A stretch of 35,980 bases of DNA from Gammaproteobacteria bacterium. Its GTDB lineage: Bacteria > Pseudomonadota > Gammaproteobacteria > Steroidobacterales > Steroidobacteraceae. Positions 18,646 through 26,639 of the stretch are shown here, in pieces. The stretch lies in NCBI GenBank assembly GCA_009692245.1, contig SHZN01000004.1, forward strand, positions 1 through 35,980, in the 5' to 3' direction. The notes below the pieces were generated by a model. It searched no databases. It had not been told where the DNA came from and saw nothing but the letters and a program-made list of their open reading frames with translations. The translations under genes were made by a program, and so were the position numbers. Position 1 is the first letter of the stretch. Each line of letters starts with the position of its first letter.

Positions 18646-20021
18646 TTCCCACCACTCAACGCGATCTGGCAGCCGTCGTGCATGCGCGGGTGTCGCCAAA
18701 GGGCGTGCTCGAGAATCTTTCGCAGCAGGAAGTGGACAAGCTGCTGGATCGCGGACAGGTCGGCCTCTATCCGCTGTTCCGGCGCTGCGCGCTCGCGGTG
18801 CTGAATTCCGGCACGCTGATCGACGACCCGCGCCTGATATTCGACGCCTACCGCGACTTCGAACTGCGCATCATGCGCGAACCCTGGGGCATCAAGCTCG
18901 AGATGCACCACGCACCAGGCAGCGCATTTGTGGACGGCGAAATGATCCGCGGCGTCAAGGAACACCTGTTCGCCGTGCTGCGCGACATCGTGTACACGCA
19001 CAACGAGATCGTCGCGCGCTTCGACCTGCGCGACCCGGCCGGTGTGACAAATGCGATCTTCTGCATCCTGCGCAATGCGCGCGTGCTCGATCACAAGGGC
19101 CGGCCTGACCTCGTGGTCTGCTGGGGCGGGCACTCGATCCCGCGCGAGGAGTACGACTACACCAAGAAGGTCGGTTACGAACTCGGCCTGCGCGGCCTGT
19201 CGGTCTGTACCGGTTGCGGTCCGGGTGCGATGAAGGGCCCGATGAAGGGCGCGACGATCGGTCACTCGAAGCAGCGCATCCGGGACGGGCGCTATATCGG
19301 CGTCACGGAGCCGGGGATCATTGCCGCCGAGCCGCCGAATCCGATCGTCAACCAGCTGGTGATCCTGCCGGACATCGAAAAACGCCTCGAGGCATTTGTC
19401 CGCCTCGGTCACGGCATCATCGTGTTCCCGGGCGGCGCCGGCACGGCCGAGGAGATCCTCTACCTGCTCGGCATCCTGCTGGAGCCGGCCAACGCCGAGC
19501 AGAAATTGCCGCTCGTTTTCACCGGTCCTGCCGAAAGCTCGGCCTACTTCGAACTATTGGACCGCTTCATTGGACTGGTGCTCGGCCCTGAAGCACAGAA
19601 GCGCTACCGGATCATCATTGCCGACCCGCCCGAGGTCGCGCGCGAAATGCAGCGTGGTTTCGACGCCGTACGCCGCTCGCGGCGGCGCGCGGGTGACGCC
19701 TACAACTTCAACTGGCTGCTGCAGATACCGCCGCCATATCAGCAACCCTTCGAGGTCAGCCACGCGGCGATCGCAGGTCTCTCGCTCTCGATGCAGCAGC
19801 CGGTGCATGAGCGTGCCGCAAATCTGCGCCGCGCTTTTTCGGGCATCGTGGCCGGCAACGTCAAGGAGCAGGGCATCCGGCTGATCGAGGAGCAAGGGCC
19901 ATTCGTGATCCACGCGGACAAGCAGATCGCAAAGCCGCTCGACGAATTATTGCGGGCATTTGTAGCCCAAGGACGCATGAAACTGGTCGGCGAATACCGG
20001 CCTAGTTACCGTATCGCCTGA
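18642..20021 (+). CDS. ppnN: Pyrimidine/purine nucleotide 5'-monophosphate nucleosidase PpnN (YgdH)
   Basis: 459 aa, close to the E. coli protein. PpnN splits nucleoside monophosphates into base and ribose 5-phosphate and is regulated by (p)ppGpp. The N-terminal region ARVSPKGVLENLSQQEVDKL matches the family, as do VVCWGGHSI, CTGCGPGAMKGPMKGATIGH and the LOG-type motif VFPGGAGTAEEILYLLG. The C-terminal ~100 residues form the extra domain of the long family. The start is GTG at 18642, overlapping the previous stop as GTGA. A 9-bp hairpin lies 10 nt after the stop. Confidence 0.93.
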   Translation: MIPTTQRDLAAVVHARVSPKGVLENLSQQEVDKLLDRGQVGLYPLFRRCALAVLNSGTLIDDPRLIFDAYRDFELRIMREPWGIKLEMHHAPGSAFVDGEMIRGVKEHLFAVLRDIVYTHNEIVARFDLRDPAGVTNAIFCILRNARVLDHKGRPDLVVCWGGHSIPREEYDYTKKVGYELGLRGLSVCTGCGPGAMKGPMKGATIGHSKQRIRDGRYIGVTEPGIIAAEPPNPIVNQLVILPDIEKRLEAFVRLGHGIIVFPGGAGTAEEILYLLGILLEPANAEQKLPLVFTGPAESSAYFELLDRFIGLVLGPEAQKRYRIIIADPPEVAREMQRGFDAVRRSRRRAGDAYNFNWLLQIPPPYQQPFEVSHAAIAGLSLSMQQPVHERAANLRRAFSGIVAGNVKEQGIRLIEEQGPFVIHADKQIAKPLDELLRAFVAQGRMKLVGEYRPSYRIA

Positions 20022-20030
20022 ATGCGTCGT

Positions 20031-20055
20031 GCCGCGGGCCATTGCTGCCCGCGGC
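20031..20055 (+). terminator. GC-rich hairpin after ppnN
   Basis: GCCGCGGGC (20031-20039) and GCCCGCGGC (20047-20055) form a perfect 9-bp stem with a 7-nt loop, 10 nt after the ppnN stop. There is no T-tract, so it may be a weak or Rho-assisted terminator or an mRNA-stabilising hairpin. Confidence 0.5.
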
Positions 20056-20132
20056 CTGTGATCCAGTTCCTGTTGCGGCCGCTGTGCCCCGCGTAACTTG
20101 TGTGGCATGGCGCGTCATCACGTCTCACAACT

Positions 20133-20369
20133 GTGACGGACATCAAGCTATCTGCCGGTGCCGGAGATGGCCGGACCGACCGTGGTGGTACGGATGTCCC
20201 GCCGCGCGTGCCGCGCCGCGGCGCCGCAGTCAGCCGCCACGGCACGATTTCGCGCGAACTGACCAAGTACTCCAACTACAAGACCTGGGCGGACAAGGTC
20301 CGCACCGCATGGCGTAAGGAAGATGGTGAAGAGCCGGTCGAGCCGGCACCCGGTAATGGCCGGCGCTGA
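20133..20369 (+). CDS. Hypothetical small basic protein
   Basis: A possible 78-aa protein from GTG 20133 (VTDIKLSAGAGDGRTDRGG); the ORF track starts 33 nt earlier at an upstream ATG. The N-terminal half is Gly/Arg/Pro-rich and looks unstructured; the C-terminal half (ISRELTKYSNYKTWADKVRT) reads like a real amphipathic helix region, followed by an acidic and Pro-rich tail. I recognise no family. It lies between ppnN and htpG, on the same strand, in a region with no other long frame. Whether it is translated is uncertain. Confidence 0.4.
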   Translation: MTDIKLSAGAGDGRTDRGGTDVPPRVPRRGAAVSRHGTISRELTKYSNYKTWADKVRTAWRKEDGEEPVEPAPGNGRR

Positions 20370-20389
20370 GCGCCGGGCCGCCACCAAAA

Positions 20390-20494
20390 ATGGAAAGAAT
20401 TGCGCAGCTGTTTGACGAGCTGGACGACCTGGTCTGCGTACTGAGGCATCGTCTGGGGCTCTGGCCCGCCGCGAGCCGCACCCGCCGCGCCTGA
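20390..20494 (+). CDS. Possible 34-aa microprotein
   Basis: Too short for the ORF track. ATG at 20390 encodes MERIAQLFDELDDLVCVLRH and then RLGLWPAASRTRRA before TGA at 20492-20494. The first 20 residues form a convincing amphipathic acidic helix, and the tail is basic. No clear Shine-Dalgarno sequence is visible before the ATG. It starts 20 nt after the previous small ORF and ends 82 nt before htpG. I do not know its family; coding status rests on composition alone. Confidence 0.35.
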   Translation: MERIAQLFDELDDLVCVLRHRLGLWPAASRTRRA

Positions 20495-20576
20495 ACTGGC
20501 GCGGGCGTACCGCCCTTGCCCTTGATTCCCGCTTTCCGTGCCACCATTGACAGACTCCGATCGCCAGGAGGCGCCG

Positions 20577-22436
20577 ATGAGCGAACACGCGACCGAAACC
20601 CGGGGGTTTCAGGCCGAAGTCAGCCGTTTGATGCGGTTGATGATCCATTCGATGTACAGCCACCGCGAGATTTTCCTGCGGGAGCTGATTTCCAACGCCT
20701 CCGATGCCTGTGACCGGCGGCGATTCGCCGCGCTCGCAGATCCCTCACTCGCGGGTGGCGGCGAGGCTTACGGGATCCGCGTCGATTTCGACTCAAAGGC
20801 TCGCACGCTGACTGTGTCCGATTCGGGCATCGGCATGACCCGCGATGAGGCGGGAGAGCATCTCGGCACGATCGCGAAATCCGGCACCGCCGAGTTCTTT
20901 GCGCGCCTGACCGGCGACGAGCAGAAAGACAGCCAGCTGATCGGGCAGTTCGGCGTCGGTTTCTATTCGGTATTCATCGTTGCGGAGCGCGTTGAAGTCC
21001 GCTCGCGCCGCGCCGGGATCGAGTCTGCTGTTGCGGTCTGCTGGAGCTCGAGCGGCGAGGGCGAATACACGCTCGAGACGATCACGCGCGACGAAATCGG
21101 CACGGCAGTCACCTTGCACCTGAAGGAGGATGCCGCGGAGTTCGCCGATCCATTCCGCCTGCGCGCGCTGATCCGGCGCTATTCCGATCACATCGCATTC
21201 CCCGTGCTGCTGCGCCCGGACGGAGGCAAGGGCGAGTATGACCGCGTCAACCAGGCGCAGGCCCTGTGGACGCGCCCGCGGCAGGAACTCAGCGACGACG
21301 ACTACCGCGAGTTCTATCGCCATGTCGCGCACGACGCCGCCGAGCCGCTCGCCTGGAGTCATAACCAGGTCGAGGGCCGCCGCGAGTACACGACGCTCCT
21401 GTACATACCGGCGGCCGCGCCATTTGACCTCTACAATCGCGAGTCGCCACGCGGTCTCCGGCTGTATGTGCGGCGCGTATTCATCCTGGATGACGCCGAG
21501 CAATTCCTGCCGCTGTTCTTGCGCTTCATCAAGGGCGTCGTCGATTCGGCGGACTTGCCGCTCAATGTATCGCGCGAGCTGCTGCAGCAGGATGCCGAAG
21601 TGCTGGCAATCAAGGGCGCGATCACCCGTCGCGTGCTGGAGATGCTCGCGCGGCTCGCCAACGACGAGCCGGAGAAGTACCGGACATTCTGGAAGGAATT
21701 CGGCGGCGTGCTCAAAGAAGGCGTCATCGAGGACCCCGGCAATCGCGAGCGGATCCTGCCGTTGCTGCGATTCGCGTCGACCGTAGGCGACGGCGAACTG
21801 CATTCGCTGGCCGATTACGTGGCGCGAATGCCAGAAGGCCAGAAGCAGGTCTACTACCTGCTGGCGGACAGCGCGACAGCCGCACGCCAGAGCCCGCAGC
21901 TCGAGGGCCTGCGCGCGCGCGGCGTCGAGGTGTTGCTGCTTTCGGATCGCATCGATCCCTGGCTCGCGACCCATCTCGACGAGGTCGACGGCCGCGTGAT
22001 CAAGGACGTGGCGAGCGGCGAACTCGAGCTTGCCGGATTGCCGCCACTCACCGCTGCAGTTGCACCGGTTGACACGATGCCGGCGCTCTATGCACGCATC
22101 GCCGCGCGACTCGCGGAACGGGTGGCCGGTGTGCGTGTGAGCACGCGCCTCGCCGAATCGGCCGCCTGCCTCGTGCGCGATTCCGCCGATCCTGGGCCCC
22201 AATTGCGCCGGCTGCTGGAGGCCGCTGGCCAGAAACTACCCGAATCCCGGTCGTGGCTGGAACTGAATCCGGCGCATCCGCTGGTCGTGCGGCTTCATCT
22301 TCTGCCGGACGGCGCCGCCTTCGACTCGCTCGCGGCACTGCTCGCTGATCAGGCGCAGATTGCCGAGGGCGGCGTGCCGCCGGATCCGGCCGGATTCGTG
22401 CGCCGGCTCAATGACTGGCTGCTCGGCAAGTACTAG
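20577..22436 (+). CDS. htpG: Molecular chaperone HtpG (Hsp90)
   Basis: Bacterial Hsp90, an ATP-dependent cytoplasmic chaperone dimer. 619 aa, usual length. The GHKL ATPase domain shows LRELISNASDACD (N box), VSDSGIGMTRDEA, LGTIAKSGT and LIGQFGVGFYSVFI (lid and G2 box). The middle domain has LYIPAAAPFDLYNRES, RGLRLYVRRVFILDDAEQFL, and DSADLPLNVSRELLQQD with the catalytic-loop arginine. The C-terminal dimerisation region ends NPAHPLVVRLH. The start ATG 20577 has a good CAGGAGG ribosome-binding site 7 nt upstream; the ORF-track start at 20538 lies before it. Confidence 0.97.
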   Translation: MSEHATETRGFQAEVSRLMRLMIHSMYSHREIFLRELISNASDACDRRRFAALADPSLAGGGEAYGIRVDFDSKARTLTVSDSGIGMTRDEAGEHLGTIAKSGTAEFFARLTGDEQKDSQLIGQFGVGFYSVFIVAERVEVRSRRAGIESAVAVCWSSSGEGEYTLETITRDEIGTAVTLHLKEDAAEFADPFRLRALIRRYSDHIAFPVLLRPDGGKGEYDRVNQAQALWTRPRQELSDDDYREFYRHVAHDAAEPLAWSHNQVEGRREYTTLLYIPAAAPFDLYNRESPRGLRLYVRRVFILDDAEQFLPLFLRFIKGVVDSADLPLNVSRELLQQDAEVLAIKGAITRRVLEMLARLANDEPEKYRTFWKEFGGVLKEGVIEDPGNRERILPLLRFASTVGDGELHSLADYVARMPEGQKQVYYLLADSATAARQSPQLEGLRARGVEVLLLSDRIDPWLATHLDEVDGRVIKDVASGELELAGLPPLTAAVAPVDTMPALYARIAARLAERVAGVRVSTRLAESAACLVRDSADPGPQLRRLLEAAGQKLPESRSWLELNPAHPLVVRLHLLPDGAAFDSLAALLADQAQIAEGGVPPDPAGFVRRLNDWLLGKY

Positions 22437-22477
22437 CCGGCTGCATTCGCGGACTGCTGCAAAGCTGATATCTTTAA

Positions 22478-22661
22478 GGAACCTCTGAGCTACTCCCGCA
22501 TGGGCGCGACCGTGCGCGATTTTCGTCCCTGGCAAGGAGCGAGGAGCGATGTGTATCGGGATACATGAGCGACGAGCGACACCGCCAGGGGCGAAAATCG
22601 GCCGGTCCCAGCGGGTTGCGCGCGTGCAACGCGCCTCATGCGGGAGTAGAGCAGAGGTTCC
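22478..22661. repeat. Large intergenic palindrome E2 (184 bp) with GAGCGA core
   Basis: Left arm GGAACCTCTG-AG-CTACTCCCGCATG (22478-22502) pairs with CATGCGGGAGTAG-AG-CAGAGGTTCC (22637-22661), mismatched only at the two central bases. A second nested pair is CGATTTTCGTCCCTGGC (22517-22533) with GCCAGGGGCGAAAATCG (22584-22600), one mismatch in 17. The core has GAGCGAGGAGCGA, a TGTATC-GG-GATACA mini-hairpin, and GAGCGACGAGCGA. It fills most of the 228-bp htpG-msrB gap. Its right arm contains the msrB ribosome-binding site. Confidence 0.9.
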
Positions 22662-22664
22662 CTC

Positions 22665-23066
22665 ATGAGCGGCAGCAAGCCGACCGAAGACGAATTGCGC
22701 GCGCGCCTGTCGCCCGAGCAGTACTACGTGACTCGGCAACGGGGCACGGAGCGCGCATTCACGGGTGAGCATTACCGCAACGAAAAAACGGGCATGTACT
22801 TGTGCGTCTGCTGCGGAGAAAATCTTTTCTCGTCCGGGGCCAAATACGATTCCGGTTCCGGCTGGCCGTCATTCTGGCAGCCGGCGGCCGGGGCGCAGGT
22901 CGAGGCGCTGAAGGACGAATCGCACGGAATGCGCCGTACCGAAGTGTGTTGCGCAAAATGTGGCGCCCACCTGGGGCATGTTTTCGACGATGGCCCGCAG
23001 CCGACCGGGCAGCGTTATTGCATCAATTCGGCCGCGCTCGATTTCAAGCCGGAGCCGTCAAAATGA
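22665..23066 (+). CDS. msrB: Peptide-methionine (R)-S-oxide reductase MsrB
   Basis: Repairs methionine-R-sulfoxide in oxidised proteins. 133 aa. Two zinc-binding CxxC pairs ([10 protein letters not shown] and [13 protein letters not shown]) are present; the catalytic cysteine is in [11 protein letters not shown]; and GSGWPSFW is a family signature. Start ATG 22665 has GAGG 7 nt upstream, lying inside the right arm of the large palindrome E2. It overlaps the FKBP gene by 4 nt (ATGA), so translation is probably coupled. Confidence 0.96.
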   Translation: MSGSKPTEDELRARLSPEQYYVTRQRGTERAFTGEHYRNEKTGMYLCVCCGENLFSSGAKYDSGSGWPSFWQPAAGAQVEALKDESHGMRRTEVCCAKCGAHLGHVFDDGPQPTGQRYCINSAALDFKPEPSK

Positions 23067-23539
23067 ATGCCCAGCGGCGATTCGCACTGGTGGTGGGCGC
23101 ATTGTCCCTGTTCGGCATGCAGGCCGGTGCGCAGGAAACTCCTGCGCCGGAAGCGCCGCTGGCGGAACCCCTGGTGATCACGGACCTCCTGCTCGGGGTC
23201 GGCGATGAGGCATTGCCGGGCATGGTCTGCCTCGTGCATTACACGGGCTGGCTGTATGACGAGCATGCCAAGGATCATCGCGGCCGCAGGTTCGACAGTT
23301 CGCGCGAGCGCGGGCCGCCATTCTCGTTTCCGCTCGGTGGCGGGCACGTGATCAAGGGCTGGGATCGTGGCATCGTCGGGATGAGGATCGGCGGCCTGCG
23401 GCGCCTCTTCATTCCGCCCGCGCTCGCATACGGCGATCGCAACATCGGCAATGGCACGGTCCCGCCACACTCGACACTTCTCTTCGAAGTCGAGTTGCTC
23501 GCCGTCGAGACCGTGACCGTCACCCCGCAGGCGCAATGA
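23063..23539 (+). CDS. Exported FKBP-type peptidyl-prolyl cis-trans isomerase
   Basis: 158 aa from ATG 23063 ([14 protein letters not shown]), with a Sec signal peptide cut near MQAGAQ, so probably periplasmic. The FKBP domain reads [53 protein letters not shown] and [13 protein letters not shown], covering the usual active-site aromatic and Asp/Tyr positions. A loop of about eight extra residues ([11 protein letters not shown]) precedes FDSS. It overlaps msrB as ATGA. The ORF-track version starting at 22802 reads through msrB in another frame and is not used. A role in periplasmic protein folding beside a Met-oxide reductase is inference. Confidence 0.92.
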   Translation: MNAQRRFALVVGALSLFGMQAGAQETPAPEAPLAEPLVITDLLLGVGDEALPGMVCLVHYTGWLYDEHAKDHRGRRFDSSRERGPPFSFPLGGGHVIKGWDRGIVGMRIGGLRRLFIPPALAYGDRNIGNGTVPPHSTLLFEVELLAVETVTVTPQAQ

Positions 23540-23561
23540 AGGCCCGCGTTGAGCACGCGGC

Positions 23562-24215
23562 GTGACTGCACAGGCGCCGACACTTCAGAAGATCTCGATT
23601 GCCGGTTCGGCCGGGCCGATCGAAGCAATCATCGAGCGGCCGCCCGGTGCAATCACAGGGATCGTCGCCGTGTGCTGCCATCCGCACCCGCTGTACGGCG
23701 GCACGATGCAGAACAAGGTCGTGCACACGTTGGCGCGCGCGGCGCAGGACCGGGGCGTCACCAGCCTGCGCTTCAACTTCCGTGGCGTGGGCGGCAGCGG
23801 TGGCATGCATGACAAAGGCGTGGGCGAATCGGACGATGCGGCAGCGGTCGCCGACTGGTGCCGGCACGAACTGGGCGCCGGAGGCCTGTGGGCGCTCGGG
23901 TTCTCATTTGGAAGCTATGTCGCGCTTCGCCTCGCCGCGGTGCGTGAAGCGCACCTGCTGGTGACGGTCGCCCCGCCTGTGCAACGCTTCGATTTTGTGC
24001 GGCTTGAGGTTCCGCGCTGCCCATGGCTGGTCGTCCAGGGCGATGCCGACACACTTGTCAATCACGAGGCCGTGCTGGGCTGGGCCAGGGACCTGAATCC
24101 GGCGCCGCAGGTCGAAATCCTGCCGGGCGCCGAGCATTTCTTTCACGGCCGCCTGACAGTATTGCGTGCGCTGGTCGGGGAATGGCTGGGCCGGCAGCTG
24201 AAGACGGCCGGCTGA
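23562..24215 (+). CDS. Alpha/beta hydrolase (COG2945 type)
   Basis: 217 aa, start GTG 23562. Alpha/beta-hydrolase pattern: an early HPHPLYGGTMQNKVVHTLA (typical of this small family), LRFNFRGVGGSGG, nucleophile elbow LGFSFGSYVALRLA (GFSFG), acid in VVQGDADTLVN, and histidine in LPGAEHFFHGRL. The substrate is unknown; members are described as predicted esterases or dienelactone-hydrolase relatives. It is the last plus-strand gene of the htpG-msrB-FKBP run and ends at the T-tract of the HU terminator, which faces it. Confidence 0.88.
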   Translation: MTAQAPTLQKISIAGSAGPIEAIIERPPGAITGIVAVCCHPHPLYGGTMQNKVVHTLARAAQDRGVTSLRFNFRGVGGSGGMHDKGVGESDDAAAVADWCRHELGAGGLWALGFSFGSYVALRLAAVREAHLLVTVAPPVQRFDFVRLEVPRCPWLVVQGDADTLVNHEAVLGWARDLNPAPQVEILPGAEHFFHGRLTVLRALVGEWLGRQLKTAG

Positions 24216-24245
24216 AAAACGAACGGGGCGGCAGGGCCGCCCCGT
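24215..24245 (-). terminator. Rho-independent terminator of the HU gene
   Basis: ACGGGGCGGC (24223-24232) and GCCGCCCCGT (24236-24245) form a perfect 10-bp stem with a 3-nt loop. On the minus strand the stem is followed by TCGTTTTT (24222-24215), so it terminates the HU transcript. On the plus strand there is no good T-tract, but the hairpin may still help end the hydrolase mRNA. Confidence 0.85.
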
Positions 24246-24276
24246 CAGTACCTTGAGTACAACTCGACGGCTGGCT

Positions 24277-24588
24277 TCAGCCGACCATCTCGTTGAGGTT
24301 CTTGAGGGCGCGAATACGCACCTTCTTCGAGGCCGGCTTGGCCTTGATCATCATCTTCTCGCCCGTGAAGGGGTTGACACCCTCGCGCGCCTTGGTGGCG
24401 GGCTTCTTCACGACGCGCATCTTGCAGACGCCCGGCAACGTGAACACGCCGGCGCCCTTCAGCGCTTTCTTCATCGCGCCATTCAGCGAATCGAGCACTG
24501 CGCCGACCTGCTTCTTGCTGAGATCGGTCGCGCCCGCGACCGCCGATAAGATCTGCGACTTCGTCGGAGCCGCGTTCTTCTTCGCCAT
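24277..24588 (-). CDS. HU-family DNA-binding protein
   Basis: 103 aa, lysine-rich. It begins MAKKNAAPTKSQILSAVAG, a slightly extended HU N-terminus, then DLSKKQVGAVLDSLNGAMKK (dimerisation helices), GAGVFTLPGVCKMRVVKKPA, and the DNA-binding arm region EGVNPFTGEKMMIKAKPASK, close to the HU GxNPxTG signature. A bacterial chromosomal architectural protein is the likely role. The ribosome-binding site GGAG lies just upstream of ATG 24588. A small 7-bp hairpin (GGCGGGA-AGG-TCCCGCC, 24616-24632) lies in the leader. It has its own terminator, so it is a single-gene unit. Confidence 0.92.
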   Translation of the reverse strand: MAKKNAAPTKSQILSAVAGATDLSKKQVGAVLDSLNGAMKKALKGAGVFTLPGVCKMRVVKKPATKAREGVNPFTGEKMMIKAKPASKKVRIRALKNLNEMVG

Positions 24589-24737
24589 TGAGTTGTCTCC
24601 TGTGGTTTTGGCACAGGCGGGAAGGTCCCGCCCTGATCAGTTGTCGGCGCGCACGATACCACGGAAAATCCCGTGACATAAGTGGGTTGAGAGCAATTTT
24701 GAGCAGTTTTTTACGGCTCGCCGCGTGGCAGCGATCT

Positions 24738-25214
24738 TCACTCGAGATAGAACTCGCGGGTCCATCGGGCGTTGATTTCGGGGCCGTCGGCGACGGTGCG
24801 CGCCCGTATCTCGATCGTGATCGGCTCGCGATGTCGCACCGTGACCGTCGCCAGATAAGTCGGGCCGCCAAGTTCGTTGACACGACGCCACGACAGTGCT
24901 TGTCGTTCGCCGATGAGTGTCACGGCCTCTGCATCGAGCTCGATTGCCGCGAGCCGCTCAGTGGCGGCGCCAGTTGCGGGCGCGATTGTAATAGTCAGCA
25001 GAGCTAGATTGGGCCTCTGCACAATGTCGTAACTACCCGCAATCGCTGGAGGCAGGTCGCTGGTTAGTGTCAGCGCGTAATACAGCTGGACATCGCCGGC
25101 GGTGACAGAGCCGGGGTCGGCGAATTCACGGGCCGGTGGCGGCGAGCCCGGATGGTCGCCACAGCCGCAAATTGTCAGGCAACTGAGCGCGAAGACTTGC
25201 GTGCGCAGTAACAC
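24738..25214 (-). CDS. DUF4426-family lipoprotein
   Basis: 158 aa. The N-terminus has a signal sequence with lipobox LTIC followed by GCGDHPG. The mature part (VQLYYALTLTSDLPPAIAGSY, NLALLTITIAPATG, ALSWRRVNELGGPTYLATVT) fits the DUF4426 family: small beta-rich gammaproteobacterial proteins of unknown function, encoded near yggT/yggU and rdgB in Pseudomonas and Vibrio. The start at 25214 lies 12 nt after the yggU stop, so it belongs to the yggT-yggU-DUF4426 unit. Family name is from memory. Confidence 0.82.
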   Translation of the reverse strand: MLLRTQVFALSCLTICGCGDHPGSPPPAREFADPGSVTAGDVQLYYALTLTSDLPPAIAGSYDIVQRPNLALLTITIAPATGAATERLAAIELDAEAVTLIGERQALSWRRVNELGGPTYLATVTVRHREPITIEIRARTVADGPEINARWTREFYLE

Positions 25215-25226
25215 TTCAAGAAGCCC

Positions 25227-25532
25227 TCAACCCTGGTGCTCCGGCAAGCCGGCCAGGGCCGGTGGCAGCCGGTTAACGCCCGCGATGGCCAGCAGCTTGT
25301 CGCGCGACTTTCCGCCCTGCAGCAGGCTGACCGAGGCCCGAGGCACGTCAAAAAGCCCGGCAATGAACCACCGCAGCCGCTCATTGGCCGCCTCATCCAC
25401 CGGAGCGGCCGCAATCCGGATCTTCACGCGCCCGGCCAGGACACCGCAAATGCCGTCGGCACCGGCACGTGGCTGGATGCGCACTGCGATGCGCAGGCCG
25501 TTCGTGTCGGGCATGCACCAGGGCCGTTCCAT
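25227..25532 (-). CDS. yggU: DUF167 / YggU family protein
   Basis: 101 aa. Typical DUF167 sequence: LRIAVRIQPRAGADGICGVL, VKIRIAAAPVDEAANERLRW and SVSLLQGGKSRDKLLAIAGV. Function is unknown although the family is conserved in bacteria, archaea and eukaryotes. It lies 3 nt after yggT and 12 nt before the DUF4426 gene, an order conserved in gammaproteobacteria. The start at 25532 gives MERPWCMPD; an internal ATG at codon 7 is an alternative. Confidence 0.92.
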   Translation of the reverse strand: MERPWCMPDTNGLRIAVRIQPRAGADGICGVLAGRVKIRIAAAPVDEAANERLRWFIAGLFDVPRASVSLLQGGKSRDKLLAIAGVNRLPPALAGLPEHQG

Positions 25533-25535
25533 GAG

Positions 25536-26063
25536 TCAGGCGATCAGGATCAGGAGCGCCTGCAGGCCGATCAGTGCCACCAGCGGAGAGAAATCGAGGC
25601 CACCGATCAGCGGCAATACCCGGCGCAGCGGACGCAGCAACGGCTCGCAGAGCGACGAGAGCAGGCCGACGACCGGGCTGTAAGTTCCCGGCGCAATGAA
25701 TGACAGCAATGCATAGACGAAAATCAGGACCTGAAGGAGCCGGATTGTGGATATGACGAGCGAGCGCAGGCCCGCGACCACGAGCGGGACAAACGGAATC
25801 AAGGCGCCGGCCCGCAAGCGGAACATCAGCAGCGTCGCCAGGAGTTGCACTGCGACCAGGGCGACCAGCGAAGCGGTGTCCATGCGGCCTATGGGCGGCA
25901 GCACGCGTCGCAGCGGAAGCACGAGCCAGTTCGTCAGCGACAGCACGGCCTGCGACAAGGGATTGCGAAAGTCCGCACGCATCAGAGGCAGCAGGAATCG
26001 CAGCAGGAAGGCGACGACCGCGAGCGAAAGCACCGACTCGAAGATGAAAATCAGGGCATCCAT
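25536..26063 (-). CDS. yggT: YggT family integral membrane protein
   Basis: 175 aa with two copies of the YGGT unit, each with two membrane segments: [20 protein letters not shown] in the first and [20 protein letters not shown] in the second. The family is implicated in osmotic or membrane functions and, in cyanobacteria and plastids, in nucleoid or thylakoid organisation; the role here is unknown. A TACAAT -10-like sequence and a GAGGAG ribosome-binding site precede the ATG at 26063. In relatives proC lies immediately upstream; here a divergent molybdenum-enzyme operon does. Confidence 0.93.
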   Translation of the reverse strand: MDALIFIFESVLSLAVVAFLLRFLLPLMRADFRNPLSQAVLSLTNWLVLPLRRVLPPIGRMDTASLVALVAVQLLATLLMFRLRAGALIPFVPLVVAGLRSLVISTIRLLQVLIFVYALLSFIAPGTYSPVVGLLSSLCEPLLRPLRRVLPLIGGLDFSPLVALIGLQALLILIA

Positions 26064-26177
26064 GGGCTACACATCCCTGGTCAAGGCCGCTCCTCGTGGG
26101 GGCGCCGCGATTGTAGTGCGCTTCGCGGCAAGCAGCGCAATAATGCGATCCGGCTGACAGTGGAGGAGTCCGTCCCG

Positions 26178-26639
26178 ATGAAACTAAACGTCAATGACCG
26201 TGAAATTGATGTCGAGGCGGCCTCCGACACGCCGCTCCTGTGGGTGCTTCGCGACCATCTCGGGATGACTGGCACAAAGTACGGTTGCGGCATGGCGCTG
26301 TGCGGCGCATGCACCGTGCACGTCGATGGCGTGGCGACGCGGTCCTGCGTACTGCCGCTCGCGGCAGTCGAGGGCAAGCGCATCGCGACGATCGAAGGCC
26401 TGTCGGCTGATCGCAGTCATCCGGTGCAGCAAGCCTGGCTCGAATTGGATGTGCCGCAATGCGGGTACTGCCAGTCAGGACAGATCATGTCGGCGGTCGC
26501 TCTGCTTGAACGCACCCTGGCGCCGACCGACGATGAGATTGACGCGGCGATGTCCGGCAATATCTGCCGCTGTGGTACCTACCCGCGCATCCGCAAGGCG
26601 ATCCACCGTGCGGCAGAACTCTCCAGCAAAGGGGAATGA
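26178..26639 (+). CDS. (2Fe-2S) subunit of a molybdenum hydroxylase (IorA/CoxS type)
   Basis: 153 aa. It carries two [2Fe-2S] clusters: the plant-ferredoxin type in [18 protein letters not shown] with a further cysteine in TRSC, and the xanthine-oxidase helical type in [10 protein letters not shown] and [11 protein letters not shown]. This is the electron-transfer subunit of isoquinoline-1-oxidoreductase or aldehyde-oxidase-like enzymes. ATG 26178 ([12 protein letters not shown]) has GGAGGAG upstream; the ORF-track start at 25845 reads antisense into yggT. It overlaps the large subunit by 4 nt (ATGA). Confidence 0.94.
   Translation: MKLNVNDREIDVEAASDTPLLWVLRDHLGMTGTKYGCGMALCGACTVHVDGVATRSCVLPLAAVEGKRIATIEGLSADRSHPVQQAWLELDVPQCGYCQSGQIMSAVALLERTLAPTDDEIDAAMSGNICRCGTYPRIRKAIHRAAELSSKGE

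Noticed and set aside
20119-20137. CRP-like site TCACAACTGTGA
   Set aside because: The half-sites are in the reverse order (TCACA-TGTGA instead of TGTGA-N6-TCACA) and the spacing is wrong.
20793-22202. 469-aa minus-strand ORF
   Set aside because: Antisense shadow of htpG.
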